Positions 18,516-32,752 of a stretch of DNA of 64,000 nt are shown one piece after another. Made by a program: the position numbers and the translations under genes. Each line of letters opens with the position of its first letter. Position 1 is the stretch's first letter. Under the pieces are notes generated by a model, which saw only the letters and a program-made list of their open reading frames with translations, did no database searches and was not told the origin of the DNA. This DNA is from Sulfuricurvum sp. (lineage in GTDB: Bacteria > Campylobacterota > Campylobacteria > Campylobacterales > Sulfurimonadaceae), in NCBI GenBank assembly GCA_024637295.1, contig JAGXFL010000007.1:1-64000 (forward strand). The letters run 5' to 3'.

Positions 18516-19022
18516 ATGGAAACTTTTTATAAAAATATCTTATATCTACTTTGGTTAATTGGCTTCGTAACAATTATATTTATTATGCATGAATATTTTT
18601 GTGTTGAACAAGATACTCCATTGCTAGGGGCGTTTGGAGTGTTAATATCGGCTTTTTTAGCTTCTGTAACTATGGCTCGATCTTATGCTCAGAATGAAAG
18701 ATTTAAAAAAGAGGAAAAAGACAACAATGATTTTAAGATAAAAAAGTTTGCTATATTAGCTGCTTTAGATATATATTATGCGTACTACAAAAATGATGAG
18801 TCTTTAAAGACTTTAAGAGAGCTAAAACATGAGTACGCAGATAGAATAGAAATAAGTAGTGAGTTATTAAGCGATTTTTATAATGATTTGTATTTAGCCA
18901 TTGAGTTATTGTATGAAGAGCCAGAAGATCCAATAATCAGTCAGGTTGCTTTAGCAAACAACAGATTAATTGAACAAGCCAACGTACTTAAAATTACGCA
19001 TCCGTTTGAAATGATTGACTGA
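18516..19022 (+). CDS. Membrane protein of unknown function, AT-rich
   Basis: The 168-residue product has two N-terminal hydrophobic spans (about 8-25 and 36-55) and then a charged, helical cytoplasmic tail rich in K, E, Y. An AAAGGAAT ribosome site precedes the ATG. The base composition is clearly more AT-rich than mutS2 before it, and it stands at the edge of an accessory stretch with a REP-like sequence and a toxin-antitoxin pair, which suggests acquisition. I do not recognise the family. Two-span proteins of this type occur in mobile and defence gene contexts, but nothing here shows that role. Confidence 0.72.
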   Translation: METFYKNILYLLWLIGFVTIIFIMHEYFCVEQDTPLLGAFGVLISAFLASVTMARSYAQNERFKKEEKDNNDFKIKKFAILAALDIYYAYYKNDESLKTLRELKHEYADRIEISSELLSDFYNDLYLAIELLYEEPEDPIISQVALANNRLIEQANVLKITHPFEMID

Positions 19023-19076
19023 TCCTCGTTCCCACTTTCTAAGTGGAAATGAATGAAAAGGGGACAGGCTACTTTT
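19022..19076. repeat. REP-like palindrome and transposon-end-like remnant
   Basis: Just after the membrane protein stop there is a CCTCGTTCCCACTT...AAGTGGAAATGA imperfect inverted repeat (9-bp arms, one mismatch, 3-nt loop). It is followed by AAAAGGGGACAGGCTACTTTTT, which resembles sequences often found at the ends of REP-associated IS200-like transposase units in other bacteria. No transposase is present, so this would be a solo or decayed copy. The resemblance is from memory. Confidence 0.45.
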
Positions 19077-19090
19077 TAATTTCCTCTTTC

Positions 19091-19119
19091 TTGACAACCT
19101 AGCGCCAAATGATTATAAT
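19091..19119 (+). promoter_or_regulatory. Consensus sigma70 promoter of the toxin-antitoxin pair
   Basis: A perfect -35 TTGACA (19091-19096), a 17-nt spacer and a perfect -10 TATAAT (19114-19119) lie about 28 nt upstream of the antitoxin ATG at 19147. A strong promoter repressed by the antitoxin-toxin complex is usual for such modules. Confidence 0.85.
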
Positions 19120-19146
19120 GATCCTAAAAAGTACAGGATATTGAAC

Positions 19147-19401
19147 ATGCAAGTGGTAAATTACACCGAAGCGCGTAACAACTTCAAATCCATTCTCGAT
19201 CATGTATGCGATGATTATGAGCCGATGATCATTACTCGCAAAAGCGGTTCAGCAGCTGTTTTAATCTCCATAGAAGAGTACAACAGTTTCAAAGAGACAG
19301 CTTATCTGCTCTCGACTCCTGCAAACGCCACGCGATTGGCAGAGTCGCTCAAACAATCAGGACGCACAGAGATCGAAACACATGAGCTGATTGACGCATG
19401 A
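19147..19401 (+). CDS. yefM: YefM/Phd-family antitoxin
   Basis: An 84-residue antitoxin with the Phd/YefM DNA-binding N-terminus (NYTEARNNFKSILDHV) and the conserved PMIITRKSGSAAVLISIEEY strand-turn segment, followed by a C-terminal toxin-neutralising helix. I place the start at ATG 19147, eight nt after an AGGA ribosome site, rather than a TTG two codons upstream. It overlaps the toxin start by 4 nt. It should bind its own promoter and neutralise YoeB. Confidence 0.92.
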   Translation: MQVVNYTEARNNFKSILDHVCDDYEPMIITRKSGSAAVLISIEEYNSFKETAYLLSTPANATRLAESLKQSGRTEIETHELIDA

Positions 19402-19661
19402 TGTTGGGCTGGACACCAAACGGATGGGAAGATTATCTGTGGTGGCAGGAAAACGACCGTAAAAATCTCAAACGAATCAACAAATTAATTCAAGACGTCC
19501 TCCGAAATCCGAACTCTCTGGAAGGGATCGGAAAACCCGAACGACTCAAAGAGAATTTAGCAGGATTAATGTCACGAAGGATTGACGAGGAACACCGTCT
19601 CGTGTATGAACCGCAAGATAAGATCGTTATCATTCATCAGTGCCGATTTCATTATGGGTGA
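19398..19661 (+). CDS. yoeB: YoeB/Txe-family mRNA interferase toxin
   Basis: An 87-residue RelE-fold toxin closely matching YoeB: an N-terminal W..WEDYLWWQ segment, KPERLKENLAG, then SRRIDEEHRLVYE and a C-terminal CRFHYG. The catalytic residues of YoeB (a Glu in EEHRLVY, the Arg, and the C-terminal His-Tyr) are present, so it should be active: ribosome-dependent mRNA cleavage. It is coupled to the antitoxin by an overlapping ATGATG/TGA. Confidence 0.93.
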   Translation: MMLGWTPNGWEDYLWWQENDRKNLKRINKLIQDVLRNPNSLEGIGKPERLKENLAGLMSRRIDEEHRLVYEPQDKIVIIHQCRFHYG

Positions 19662-19839
19662 TACCCATGATTATCACGATTGGAATACCATGAGCGAAAA
19701 AGAATATCTTAAAAAAGCTCACAAATGCATAGATAACTCACAATCATATTCATTAGAAGAAGCCGAAATGATACAAAGTGCCAAAAAAATTGCCAAGATT
19801 GTTTCACCAATAATCAATCTAGCAATACAAAATGAATAA
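19654..19839 (+). CDS. Small hypothetical protein after the toxin gene
   Basis: A 61-residue ORF starting with ATG inside the yoeB 3' end (8-nt overlap). An internal start at 19690 is also possible. The product is helical and charged (SEKEYLKKAH, SLEEAEMIQSAKKIAK), with no recognised domain. Coupling to the toxin suggests a third member of the operon, but chance cannot be excluded at this size. Confidence 0.42.
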   Translation: MGDTHDYHDWNTMSEKEYLKKAHKCIDNSQSYSLEEAEMIQSAKKIAKIVSPIINLAIQNE

Positions 19840-20014
19840 TAAGTTTTCCGCATATAATCGCAAAATTTTCAATTAACTTCCAAAAACTATGTGTCAGTGA
19901 ATTCTGGTGAGATCATCACTGCCGCACCTAAAATCGAGGCATTTATTGAGAGATTTTTAGGTGAAAACGGCTAAGGTGCTGTTTTAAATTAGAGAAGTAC
20001 TTTGTGAAAGGGGG

Positions 20015-26306
<6,292 letters not shown>

Positions 26307-26382
26307 AAAATATTTCCTGATTGTTTTCGGTAATGGTATCTGATTTTAACCCCATTCTCAACACTCATTAGGAGGAAGTGGC

Positions 26383-26388
26383 TATAAT
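26383..26388 (+). promoter_or_regulatory. -10 element of tlyA
   Basis: GCTATAATTGCG places TATAAT at 26383-26388, about 37 nt upstream of the tlyA ATG, with an AAGGA ribosome site immediately before the start. The -35 is weak. Confidence 0.5.
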
Positions 26389-26424
26389 TGCGACAAATAG
26401 AGTTTGATGAGACTAAGGAAATAA

Positions 26425-27135
26425 ATGAGACTTGACAGTTATTTAGTTGAAATAGGGCTAACCGAAAGTCGAAACAAAGCACAGCAGTTGATCAAAGACC
26501 ATGCAGTAAGTGTAGATGGCAAGATCATTGATAAAGTATCGTTTGAAGCGGATGAAACGATGACCGTTACAATGGCAGATAATACACAATACGTCAGTCG
26601 CGCGGCGATAAAACTCAAAGGGTTTTTACCGTTTACGCAGTGGGATCTTACGGGATTGAATGCCCTTGATATTGGTTCAAGTACAGGTGGATTTACCCAA
26701 GTGTTACTGGAAGAGGGGGCTGCACATGTCACTTGTGTCGATGTCGGCAGTGATCAATTACATCCTAGTTTGCGCAGTGATGAGAGAGTATCGGTTTTTG
26801 AAAATACCGATATACGTACGTTTTCGCCGGATAAACGTTATGACATCGTGACGTGTGATGTTGCTTTTATCCCTTTGGAATTGGTACTTGAGTCGATTGA
26901 CCGATTGAGCGCTCGCAATATCGTAATCTTATTCAAACCGCAGTTTCAAGTAGGTCGAGAAGTCAAACGGGACAAAAACGGTGTCGTTAAAGACAATAGC
27001 GCAATCGGAAAAGCAATGATCAAGTTTGAAGATACCTGCTCACTGTTGGGTTGGAAACAAATCGGCAAAGAGACGGCACATATCGCCGGTAAAGAGGGAA
27101 ATCAGGAAACGTGTTATGGCTTTGTCAAGGGTTAA
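26425..27135 (+). CDS. tlyA: TlyA-family rRNA (cytidine-2'-O)-methyltransferase
   Basis: A 236-residue protein with an N-terminal S4 RNA-binding domain (about 1-62, RLDSYLVEIGLTESRNKAQQLI) and a C-terminal FtsJ-like SAM methyltransferase domain (DIGSSTGGFT near 82-91). Campylobacter TlyA methylates 16S rRNA (C1409) and affects capreomycin sensitivity and motility. In C. jejuni tlyA is directly followed by ribF; here 3.2 kb of accessory genes separate them. Confidence 0.93.
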   Translation: MRLDSYLVEIGLTESRNKAQQLIKDHAVSVDGKIIDKVSFEADETMTVTMADNTQYVSRAAIKLKGFLPFTQWDLTGLNALDIGSSTGGFTQVLLEEGAAHVTCVDVGSDQLHPSLRSDERVSVFENTDIRTFSPDKRYDIVTCDVAFIPLELVLESIDRLSARNIVILFKPQFQVGREVKRDKNGVVKDNSAIGKAMIKFEDTCSLLGWKQIGKETAHIAGKEGNQETCYGFVKG

Positions 27136-27160
27136 TAGTAAATAATTTTTGAATGCATAG

Positions 27161-27166
27161 TATAAT
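27161..27166 (+). promoter_or_regulatory. -10 element upstream of the accessory operon
   Basis: TATAAT at 27161-27166, 31 nt before the DUF4258 ATG, followed by an AAAGAGGG ribosome site. It suggests the island has its own promoter rather than depending on tlyA readthrough. Confidence 0.5.
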
Positions 27167-27197
27167 AATGGGTAGTAGTGTCTAAAAAAGAGGGTTA

Positions 27198-27476
27198 ATG
27201 CGTACAATTACTCAATTTGTGTGGCGAAAGCATGCATTGGAGAGAATGTTACAGCGTTCAATTTCACGTGATGAAGTTATGCACTGTGCATTATATGGAG
27301 CAATTATTGAAAGCTATCTCGATGATTCTCCTTATCCAAGTTACTTAGTTTTGCAAATAGGAGCTGTACCTCTGCATATCGTGATGGCAACAGACACAGA
27401 CATATGCTATATTATTACAGCATATAGACCTAATTTTGATGAATTTGAAGATGATTTTAAAACGAGGAAGAGATGA
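27198..27476 (+). CDS. DUF4258-domain protein, probable toxin partner
   Basis: The 92-residue product matches the DUF4258 pattern: an early KHALERMLQR helix and a later strand pair ending ICYIITAYRPNFDEFE. DUF4258 proteins are often found beside YgiT-type zinc-finger or helix-turn-helix partners and are predicted RelE-like toxins. That is the arrangement here, with a 4-nt overlap with the next gene. Toxin activity is inferred from family and context only. Confidence 0.82.
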   Translation: MRTITQFVWRKHALERMLQRSISRDEVMHCALYGAIIESYLDDSPYPSYLVLQIGAVPLHIVMATDTDICYIITAYRPNFDEFEDDFKTRKR

Positions 27477-27709
27477 TGAATGCTTGTCCATTATGTAAAG
27501 GCTCTATTGTTCAAGGCTCTAGTACTTTCACAGTTGATTTAGGTTCAGGAGTAGTTGTGGTACGTGATGTTCCTGCCTCAGTGTGTTCTCAATGCGGTGA
27601 GGAATGGTTATCGAATGACACATCGATGAAATTAGAAACTATTGTTGAATCTGCACGTCAAAAGCACGTTACCGTTGAAGTGGCACGGTGGAGTGAAGCG
27701 GTAGCATAA
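27473..27709 (+). CDS. YgiT-type zinc-finger protein, probable antitoxin partner
   Basis: A 78-residue protein with two CxxC pairs (C5-C8 and C38-C41) forming a YgiT/MqsA-like zinc finger, followed by about 30 residues of helix. The helix-turn-helix domain of full-length MqsA is missing, so it may not be a DNA-binding repressor. It is coupled to the DUF4258 gene and ends 6 nt before mcrC, so it is probably cotranscribed with the restriction pair. Confidence 0.85.
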   Translation: MMNACPLCKGSIVQGSSTFTVDLGSGVVVVRDVPASVCSQCGEEWLSNDTSMKLETIVESARQKHVTVEVARWSEAVA

Positions 27710-27715
27710 GTTTTA

Positions 27716-28837
27716 ATGGTTACTCATGAATATGAAAAAGTTAATTTAGCAATCCCTACTGAATTTCATCGATATTTCTCCGAAAACTGGGGTGAAGTAC
27801 GAGCGACACAGTATTGCGGTGCGCTAAGAATTGGCACTCAAACTTTAACTATTCTCCCTAAAATCGACAAACACAATGATGTTGCTAATCTTCGTTATCT
27901 CACCTATATGCTCTCGTATGTATATGATCTAAAAGTTGATGAGAGTGTTGCTTCTACTGATACAGAACAAAGTCCAATTTTAGAACTATTAATCTCGATT
28001 TTCTCACGTGAACTAATCCGTGAAGTGGAAAAAGGGATGTATCGTGAATACATCTCTGTACAGGATAATCTGCGAGTGATGCGGGGACGTTTTTTAGCTG
28101 GAATGGATGCACGGACAAATTTTGTGCGAGATAAAATCTATTGTGAATACGATGAATTTAGTCCCGACAACCCTCTCAATGCACTTTTAGCATATACGGT
28201 TAATGTGTGTCGTCGGATTACTAAGAGTGCCGATAATAGACGAAAGCTAGGAATACTTCATCTTATGTTCGATGAGGTAACCCCCTATTACAATCCTCAT
28301 GCGACTTACCATTGGCATCGGCTTAATGAGAGGTACCGCCATCTTTATAAAATCGCTTTGCTTATCCTCCAAAATCTCAATATTCGCTTTGACAAAGCGG
28401 GGGCAAACGAATGGGCATTTATGTTTGATATGAATGTGCTATTTGAACAGTTTATGGGTAAAATCGTCCAAAGCATTGAGCCGACAGCAATCATTCAAGC
28501 TGAAAATAATTTTGGTAATCTCAAACTAAAACCTGATATTTTGATCCCTAATCGTCTTGTTATCGATACGAAATACAAAAAGGTCAATGGCAAAGAGGAA
28601 TTGAAACGAGATGATAAATATCAAATGTACGTGTATGGGAAAAACTACCATATCAATCAAACGATTTTGTTGTATCCGAAACATTTAGTTGATTTAAATG
28701 ATTCGATTCCTTTAAATTTGGGAAAAGTGGGTGATGAAGTGGTGTTGAAAATGCGAAGTGTGGAGTTGCAGAGTTGTATGAGTGAATTTTCAAAATATAT
28801 TCAAGAGATGAAAAATAAATTGAAAGAGGTTTTGTAA
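27716..28837 (+). CDS. mcrC: McrC-like nuclease subunit of a McrBC restriction system
   Basis: A 373-residue McrC-family protein. The N-terminal part (about 1-130) is the McrB-contacting barrel/helical region with the LRIGTQTLTILPKI segment. The C-terminal part carries the PD-(D/E)xK nuclease core: D274 in LKPDILI, then D284 and K286 in VIDTKYKK, followed by a QMYVYGK motif. It should provide DNA cleavage when loaded by McrB. The gene precedes mcrB, opposite to the classical E. coli order, and shares a single base with it. No clear ribosome site is seen before ATG 27716, so translation may be coupled to the zinc-finger gene. Confidence 0.9.
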   Translation: MVTHEYEKVNLAIPTEFHRYFSENWGEVRATQYCGALRIGTQTLTILPKIDKHNDVANLRYLTYMLSYVYDLKVDESVASTDTEQSPILELLISIFSRELIREVEKGMYREYISVQDNLRVMRGRFLAGMDARTNFVRDKIYCEYDEFSPDNPLNALLAYTVNVCRRITKSADNRRKLGILHLMFDEVTPYYNPHATYHWHRLNERYRHLYKIALLILQNLNIRFDKAGANEWAFMFDMNVLFEQFMGKIVQSIEPTAIIQAENNFGNLKLKPDILIPNRLVIDTKYKKVNGKEELKRDDKYQMYVYGKNYHINQTILLYPKHLVDLNDSIPLNLGKVGDEVVLKMRSVELQSCMSEFSKYIQEMKNKLKEVL

Positions 28838-30333
28838 TGGCAAGAGATACGACAAAATATAATTTTAATGGCTTAACACGGTTATCAAAACGCCAGTTAG
28901 TATATGAAGTAATCAAAAAATATATAAGGGATCATCCAGATATTTCTTTAGATGATCTAAAAAATGAATTTAATTCATTACATAGAAGCTACAATGTTTG
29001 TTTATCTCAAAATGAATATAATGATTTTGTCAAGCGAACTCAAACAGGTGCCTTCCGTTATTTTGATGAACCTTTAAAAATATTAACCGAAAACGTATTT
29101 ATATGTAATCAATGGGGAACTAATTTTCAAAATGTATTAAATAAGCTTCCTGAGTTAGGATATGAAATTACTTCAGTCCTATCTGAAAATATCAATGATG
29201 ATACTAATACTGATGAAGATGAATTGATAATTGAAAATCCCAAAAATATCATCCTCTATGGTCCTCCAGGGGTCGGTAAAACCTATTCACATAAAAAACT
29301 TATTTCAATACTCGAAAATGATGATAGTTTGGATGAATTGGAAAATCCTGATTATAAAATTCTCTCATTTGATATGGTTAAAGCAGAAGGACGTTATCAA
29401 TTTTTAACTTTTCATCAAAGTTATAGTTATGAAGATTTTATCGAAGGATTTCGACCAAATGAGGAAGGGAATATACAACTTGAAAGCGGTATTTTTAGAG
29501 ATATTGCCAAAATTGCTAAAACAAATTTAGAGGCATCCAGTGCTAAAGAAATCAAACGAGATTTTGGTGAGTTATTTAGAGCTTTGATTGTAGATCAGGT
29601 ATCGGATACAGAACGATTATCTATTCAAATGAAACGCTCCCGTTTTCATATTACGGAGGTAACTGATAAATCGATTCTTTTCGATAAAGATACTGGTGAA
29701 TCAAAACATTCATTATCTATTAATACACTTAGAAAAATGTATGAGAATGGTCGAAATAATCATATTATTGGCGGTCTTCAACCATATTATGATGCACTCT
29801 TGGAATATTTGGCTCAAAATGAAAAAGAGATACGAAACGATGAACTGAAAAATTATTATCTCATCCTCGATGAAATTAATCGCGGTAATATCTCAAAAAT
29901 ATTCGGTGAACTCATTACCCTTCTAGAAGAAGACAAACGTCTTGGTGAAGATAATGAATTGATGGTAACATTGCCATACTCTAAAGAGCGATTCGGTGTT
30001 CCTAAAAATCTCTATATCATCGGGACAATGAACACAGCGGATAAATCAATTGCTTTGGTCGATATCGCACTACGTCGCCGTTTTACGTTTGTACGGATGG
30101 AGCCGATCGAAGAATATTTGCCTGAAAATGTCAAAAAGATAAATGAGATTATCAAAGAGCGTAGAGGAGCTGATTATTTGATTGGACATGCTTACTTTAT
30201 AGATAAAGATGGCTCAAAAATTGATGATGTTCATCCGAAATACTTGTTTATTGTAAAATACAAAATCCGTCCATTGTTAGAAGAATATTTTTATGGTGAA
30301 AATATTGATGAAATTTTCGAGGGATTAGTGTGA
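28837..30333 (+). CDS. mcrB: McrB-like AAA+ GTPase of a McrBC restriction system
   Basis: A 498-residue protein with a C-terminal McrB AAA+ motor: Walker A GPPGVGKT (142-149), Walker B LILDEINRGN (342-351, D345/E346), the McrB-specific MNTADKS (398-404) and an LRRRF arginine-finger region (412-416). All motor residues are present. The N-terminal region (about 1-115) is not the E. coli McrB methylcytosine-reading domain; it is a different module with an LVYEVIKKYIRDHP helix and a CNQWG motif. That module presumably sets target choice. The stop overlaps the ribF start by 4 nt. The base composition is AT-rich compared with tlyA. Confidence 0.92.
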   Translation: MARDTTKYNFNGLTRLSKRQLVYEVIKKYIRDHPDISLDDLKNEFNSLHRSYNVCLSQNEYNDFVKRTQTGAFRYFDEPLKILTENVFICNQWGTNFQNVLNKLPELGYEITSVLSENINDDTNTDEDELIIENPKNIILYGPPGVGKTYSHKKLISILENDDSLDELENPDYKILSFDMVKAEGRYQFLTFHQSYSYEDFIEGFRPNEEGNIQLESGIFRDIAKIAKTNLEASSAKEIKRDFGELFRALIVDQVSDTERLSIQMKRSRFHITEVTDKSILFDKDTGESKHSLSINTLRKMYENGRNNHIIGGLQPYYDALLEYLAQNEKEIRNDELKNYYLILDEINRGNISKIFGELITLLEEDKRLGEDNELMVTLPYSKERFGVPKNLYIIGTMNTADKSIALVDIALRRRFTFVRMEPIEEYLPENVKKINEIIKERRGADYLIGHAYFIDKDGSKIDDVHPKYLFIVKYKIRPLLEEYFYGENIDEIFEGLV

Positions 30334-31154
30334 ATAGTAAGATAGATGCCATCGCCATCGGCGGTTTTGATGGGATGCACATCGGGCATCAACAACTTTT
30401 TGCTCAATTAGGACAAAATGGAGCGATTGTTGCCATAGAAACAGGATACGCTAACTTGACTCCCGGATGTGAGCGGGAAAGATACACCCACTATCCGATC
30501 TTTTATTATCCTCTTGACGATATCCGTCATTTAGAAGGTGCCGAGTTTGTGGCACATTTGCGCACACAATTTCCCGAGTTAAAAAAGATTGTGGTGGGAT
30601 ATGATTTTCATTTCGGGAAAGACCGCCGCTATTCCCATGAGGATTTAAAGAATTTTTTTAAAGGTGAGGTGTGTGTTGTCGATCAAGTCACTATCGATAA
30701 TGACTCAGTCCACTCCCATAAGATCAGAGCAAAATTGCAAATTGGGGACATTCACGGTGCTAACCGATTTTTAGGACATAACTATTGTATCAATGGCAAC
30801 GTCATCACGGGGCAGGGGATCGGTAAAAAAGAGTTGGTCCCTACTCTAAATTTAGAATGTACAGGCTTTTTACTCCCAGAAGAAGGGGTCTATACCGCCT
30901 TGACCCGGATCAATGACGAAGAGCATTTTTCTCCTTCGGTCGTTTTTGTGGGGCATCGTATCACCACAGACGGATCGTATGCCATAGAGAGCCATCTCTT
31001 GGACAGGGATATTGAGCATGCGCGTCACGCTACTATCTGCTTTGTTCATTTTTTACGCAAAAACCAGAGATTTGAGACATTTGAATTGCTAAAAGAAGCT
31101 ATACAAGCTGATATTTTAAACGCAAAAAATGAACTGTGCCATTTGAGTTTATAG
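30330..31154 (+). CDS. ribF: Bifunctional riboflavin kinase/FMN adenylyltransferase
   Basis: Makes FMN and FAD from riboflavin. The 274-residue protein has the N-terminal adenylyltransferase domain with GGFDGMHIGHQ (11-21) and a GYDFHFGKDR segment, and a C-terminal flavokinase domain (from about 155, GNVITGQGIGKKELVPTLN). The start is GTG, overlapping the mcrB stop (GTGA), with GAGGG 6 nt upstream inside mcrB. Expression therefore depends on the accessory operon or an internal promoter. The flavokinase domain looks complete although short. Confidence 0.93.
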   Translation: MNSKIDAIAIGGFDGMHIGHQQLFAQLGQNGAIVAIETGYANLTPGCERERYTHYPIFYYPLDDIRHLEGAEFVAHLRTQFPELKKIVVGYDFHFGKDRRYSHEDLKNFFKGEVCVVDQVTIDNDSVHSHKIRAKLQIGDIHGANRFLGHNYCINGNVITGQGIGKKELVPTLNLECTGFLLPEEGVYTALTRINDEEHFSPSVVFVGHRITTDGSYAIESHLLDRDIEHARHATICFVHFLRKNQRFETFELLKEAIQADILNAKNELCHLSL

Positions 31155-31174
31155 GAATTTAATCTCAAAGTCAT

Positions 31175-31180
31175 TATAAT
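31175..31180 (+). promoter_or_regulatory. -10 element of atpB
   Basis: TATAAT in CATTATAATCACG, 35 nt before the atpB ATG, with an AAAGGAA ribosome site between. It indicates that atpB starts its own transcript after ribF. Confidence 0.5.
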
Positions 31181-31214
31181 CACGCCAATATTACCCGCAA
31201 AGGAACGCTATCTC

Positions 31215-31892
31215 ATGGGCGAATTGTTTACTTTCTTTGGTCTTTACAGCGAAGATCATGCTTTTATCTTTCTAACACACATGTTGCTTGCAACGGCGAT
31301 CGTGATCATTATTGCACGTATGGCAACGTCTAACCTTCGTTTGATTCCAACAGGCGCTCAAAACGTTATGGAAGCGTATCTTAATGGCGTTTTGGCAATG
31401 GGTACAGACGTTATGGGCAAAACAGAAGCACGTCGTTATCTTCCGTTGGTAGCAACTATCGGTTTGTTCGTAGGTGTTGCAAACGTTATCGGTATTCTCC
31501 CTGGTTTTGAAGCACCAAGTGCTTTCTTGGATTTCACCCTAGCATTAGCCTTGGTTGTTTTTACCTATTACAACTTCGAGGGTATCCGTCGTAACGGTTT
31601 GATCGCTTATTTCAAACACTTTATGGGTCCTGTATGGTGGTTGGCATGGTTGATGTTTCCGATTGAGATCGTTTCTCATATCTCTCGTATCATCTCTTTG
31701 AGCTTCCGATTGTTTGGTAACGTTAAAGGGGACGATATGTTCTTGATGGTATTGTTGATGCTCGCACCGTGGATCCTTCCAATTGTCCCATTTGCACTTT
31801 TGAGCTTTATGGCATTCTTGCAAGCGTTTATCTTCATGATGCTTACATACGTTTACCTTGGTGGCGCTGTACTTCTTCACGACGACCACTAA
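31215..31892 (+). CDS. atpB: ATP synthase F0 subunit a
   Basis: Integral membrane subunit that forms the proton path against the c-ring. The 225-residue protein has five to six hydrophobic spans and the essential arginine R165 in SLSFRLFGN. As in other Campylobacterota it stands apart from the main F1 operon; no other atp gene is visible here. The codon use is strongly biased, as expected for a highly expressed gene. Confidence 0.96.
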   Translation: MGELFTFFGLYSEDHAFIFLTHMLLATAIVIIIARMATSNLRLIPTGAQNVMEAYLNGVLAMGTDVMGKTEARRYLPLVATIGLFVGVANVIGILPGFEAPSAFLDFTLALALVVFTYYNFEGIRRNGLIAYFKHFMGPVWWLAWLMFPIEIVSHISRIISLSFRLFGNVKGDDMFLMVLLMLAPWILPIVPFALLSFMAFLQAFIFMMLTYVYLGGAVLLHDDH

Positions 31893-31901
31893 GAGTTCTT
31901 C

Positions 31902-32189
31902 ATGAAGCTTCGCAATACGCATGATTCACTTCTAAGCTTTCTTGGAGGAGCTTCATGGGCCTTTGCGATCGCAGGAACCTGGGTTACTTTCCAATCTTTT
32001 CTTTTTTTAGGCGTGGTCACTGCGTTTTTATTCGCTTTTCTTTTTCTTTTTATCGCATTGTTTTCGATAGTTGTTTTGGAAAACCTGTCGCTCTCTCGCG
32101 ATCGTCATAATGAATCATTGAAACAGACTGTATTGCTGACAGAGATACGTGATGCTCTTGCGGCAGATGCGTCTCAACCACGTGAGTGA
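31902..32189 (+). CDS. Small two-span membrane protein downstream of atpB
   Basis: A 95-residue protein with two adjacent hydrophobic spans (about 10-30 and 33-59) and a charged cytoplasmic C-terminus. It starts 9 nt after atpB and overlaps the next gene by 4 nt. No family recognised; position suggests an accessory factor for atpB or simple co-expression. Confidence 0.72.
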   Translation: MKLRNTHDSLLSFLGGASWAFAIAGTWVTFQSFLFLGVVTAFLFAFLFLFIALFSIVVLENLSLSRDRHNESLKQTVLLTEIRDALAADASQPRE

Positions 32190-32737
32190 AATCGTATTTA
32201 ATCACCGACCCTTCTCTTTACGGTCATGATGCGATTACATTATGTGAACGTTTAGAAAACGTACTCCAACACCATACTCTCGATTTTCTCTGCTTACGTG
32301 ATAAAACCACCTCTATTTACCCCAAATTAGCCCAAATATTTATCGAAAAACTTCGCAATCGTAGTGATGCAAAGATTTTACTTCATGGTGATTTTAAGCT
32401 AGCAAGAGCATTGCACGCTGACGGTATTCATCTGACATCTACCCAATTTGATTCCATTTCAGAGGCAAAAGGGTCAGGATTGTATGTCATCATCAGTACC
32501 CATACGCATGAAGAGGCGTTGAGGGCACAGGAAATGGGTGCAGATGCGATCACTTACAGTCCCATTTTTCACTCACCAAACAAAGGAAACCCCAAGGGTT
32601 TAGAGGATTTAAAACAAATTGTGGATAAAATAAGAATACCTATTTTTGCATTGGGGGGAATCCTATCCCAAGAGCAGATAACCCAAGTCGAAGCAACCGG
32701 AGCGTATGGATTTGCTTCAATTAGATATTTTATTTAA
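32186..32737 (+). CDS. ThiE/TenI-like thiamine phosphate synthase-fold protein
   Basis: A 183-residue TIM-barrel protein of the ThiE/TenI family: an N-terminal YLITDPSLY strand, LCLRDK (the phosphate/HMP-contact strand), HADGIHLTS, GADAITYSPIF and a final FALGGI phosphate loop. ThiE joins HMP-PP and HET-P; TenI is an aromatase. The protein is shorter than typical ThiE (about 205-215 aa), so TenI-like or divergent ThiE are both open. GTG start, overlapping the preceding gene (GTGA). Confidence 0.78.
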   Translation: MKSYLITDPSLYGHDAITLCERLENVLQHHTLDFLCLRDKTTSIYPKLAQIFIEKLRNRSDAKILLHGDFKLARALHADGIHLTSTQFDSISEAKGSGLYVIISTHTHEEALRAQEMGADAITYSPIFHSPNKGNPKGLEDLKQIVDKIRIPIFALGGILSQEQITQVEATGAYGFASIRYFI

Positions 32738-32752
32738 TGAGGAATTATTTGT

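Noticed and set aside
19840..20014. Possible gene remnant before the PhnD-GGDEF-EAL gene (a short open stretch ending at 19972-19974)
   Set aside because: A 28-codon stretch from GTG 19891 reads plausibly but has no recognisable family and no ribosome site; I cannot support a pseudogene call.
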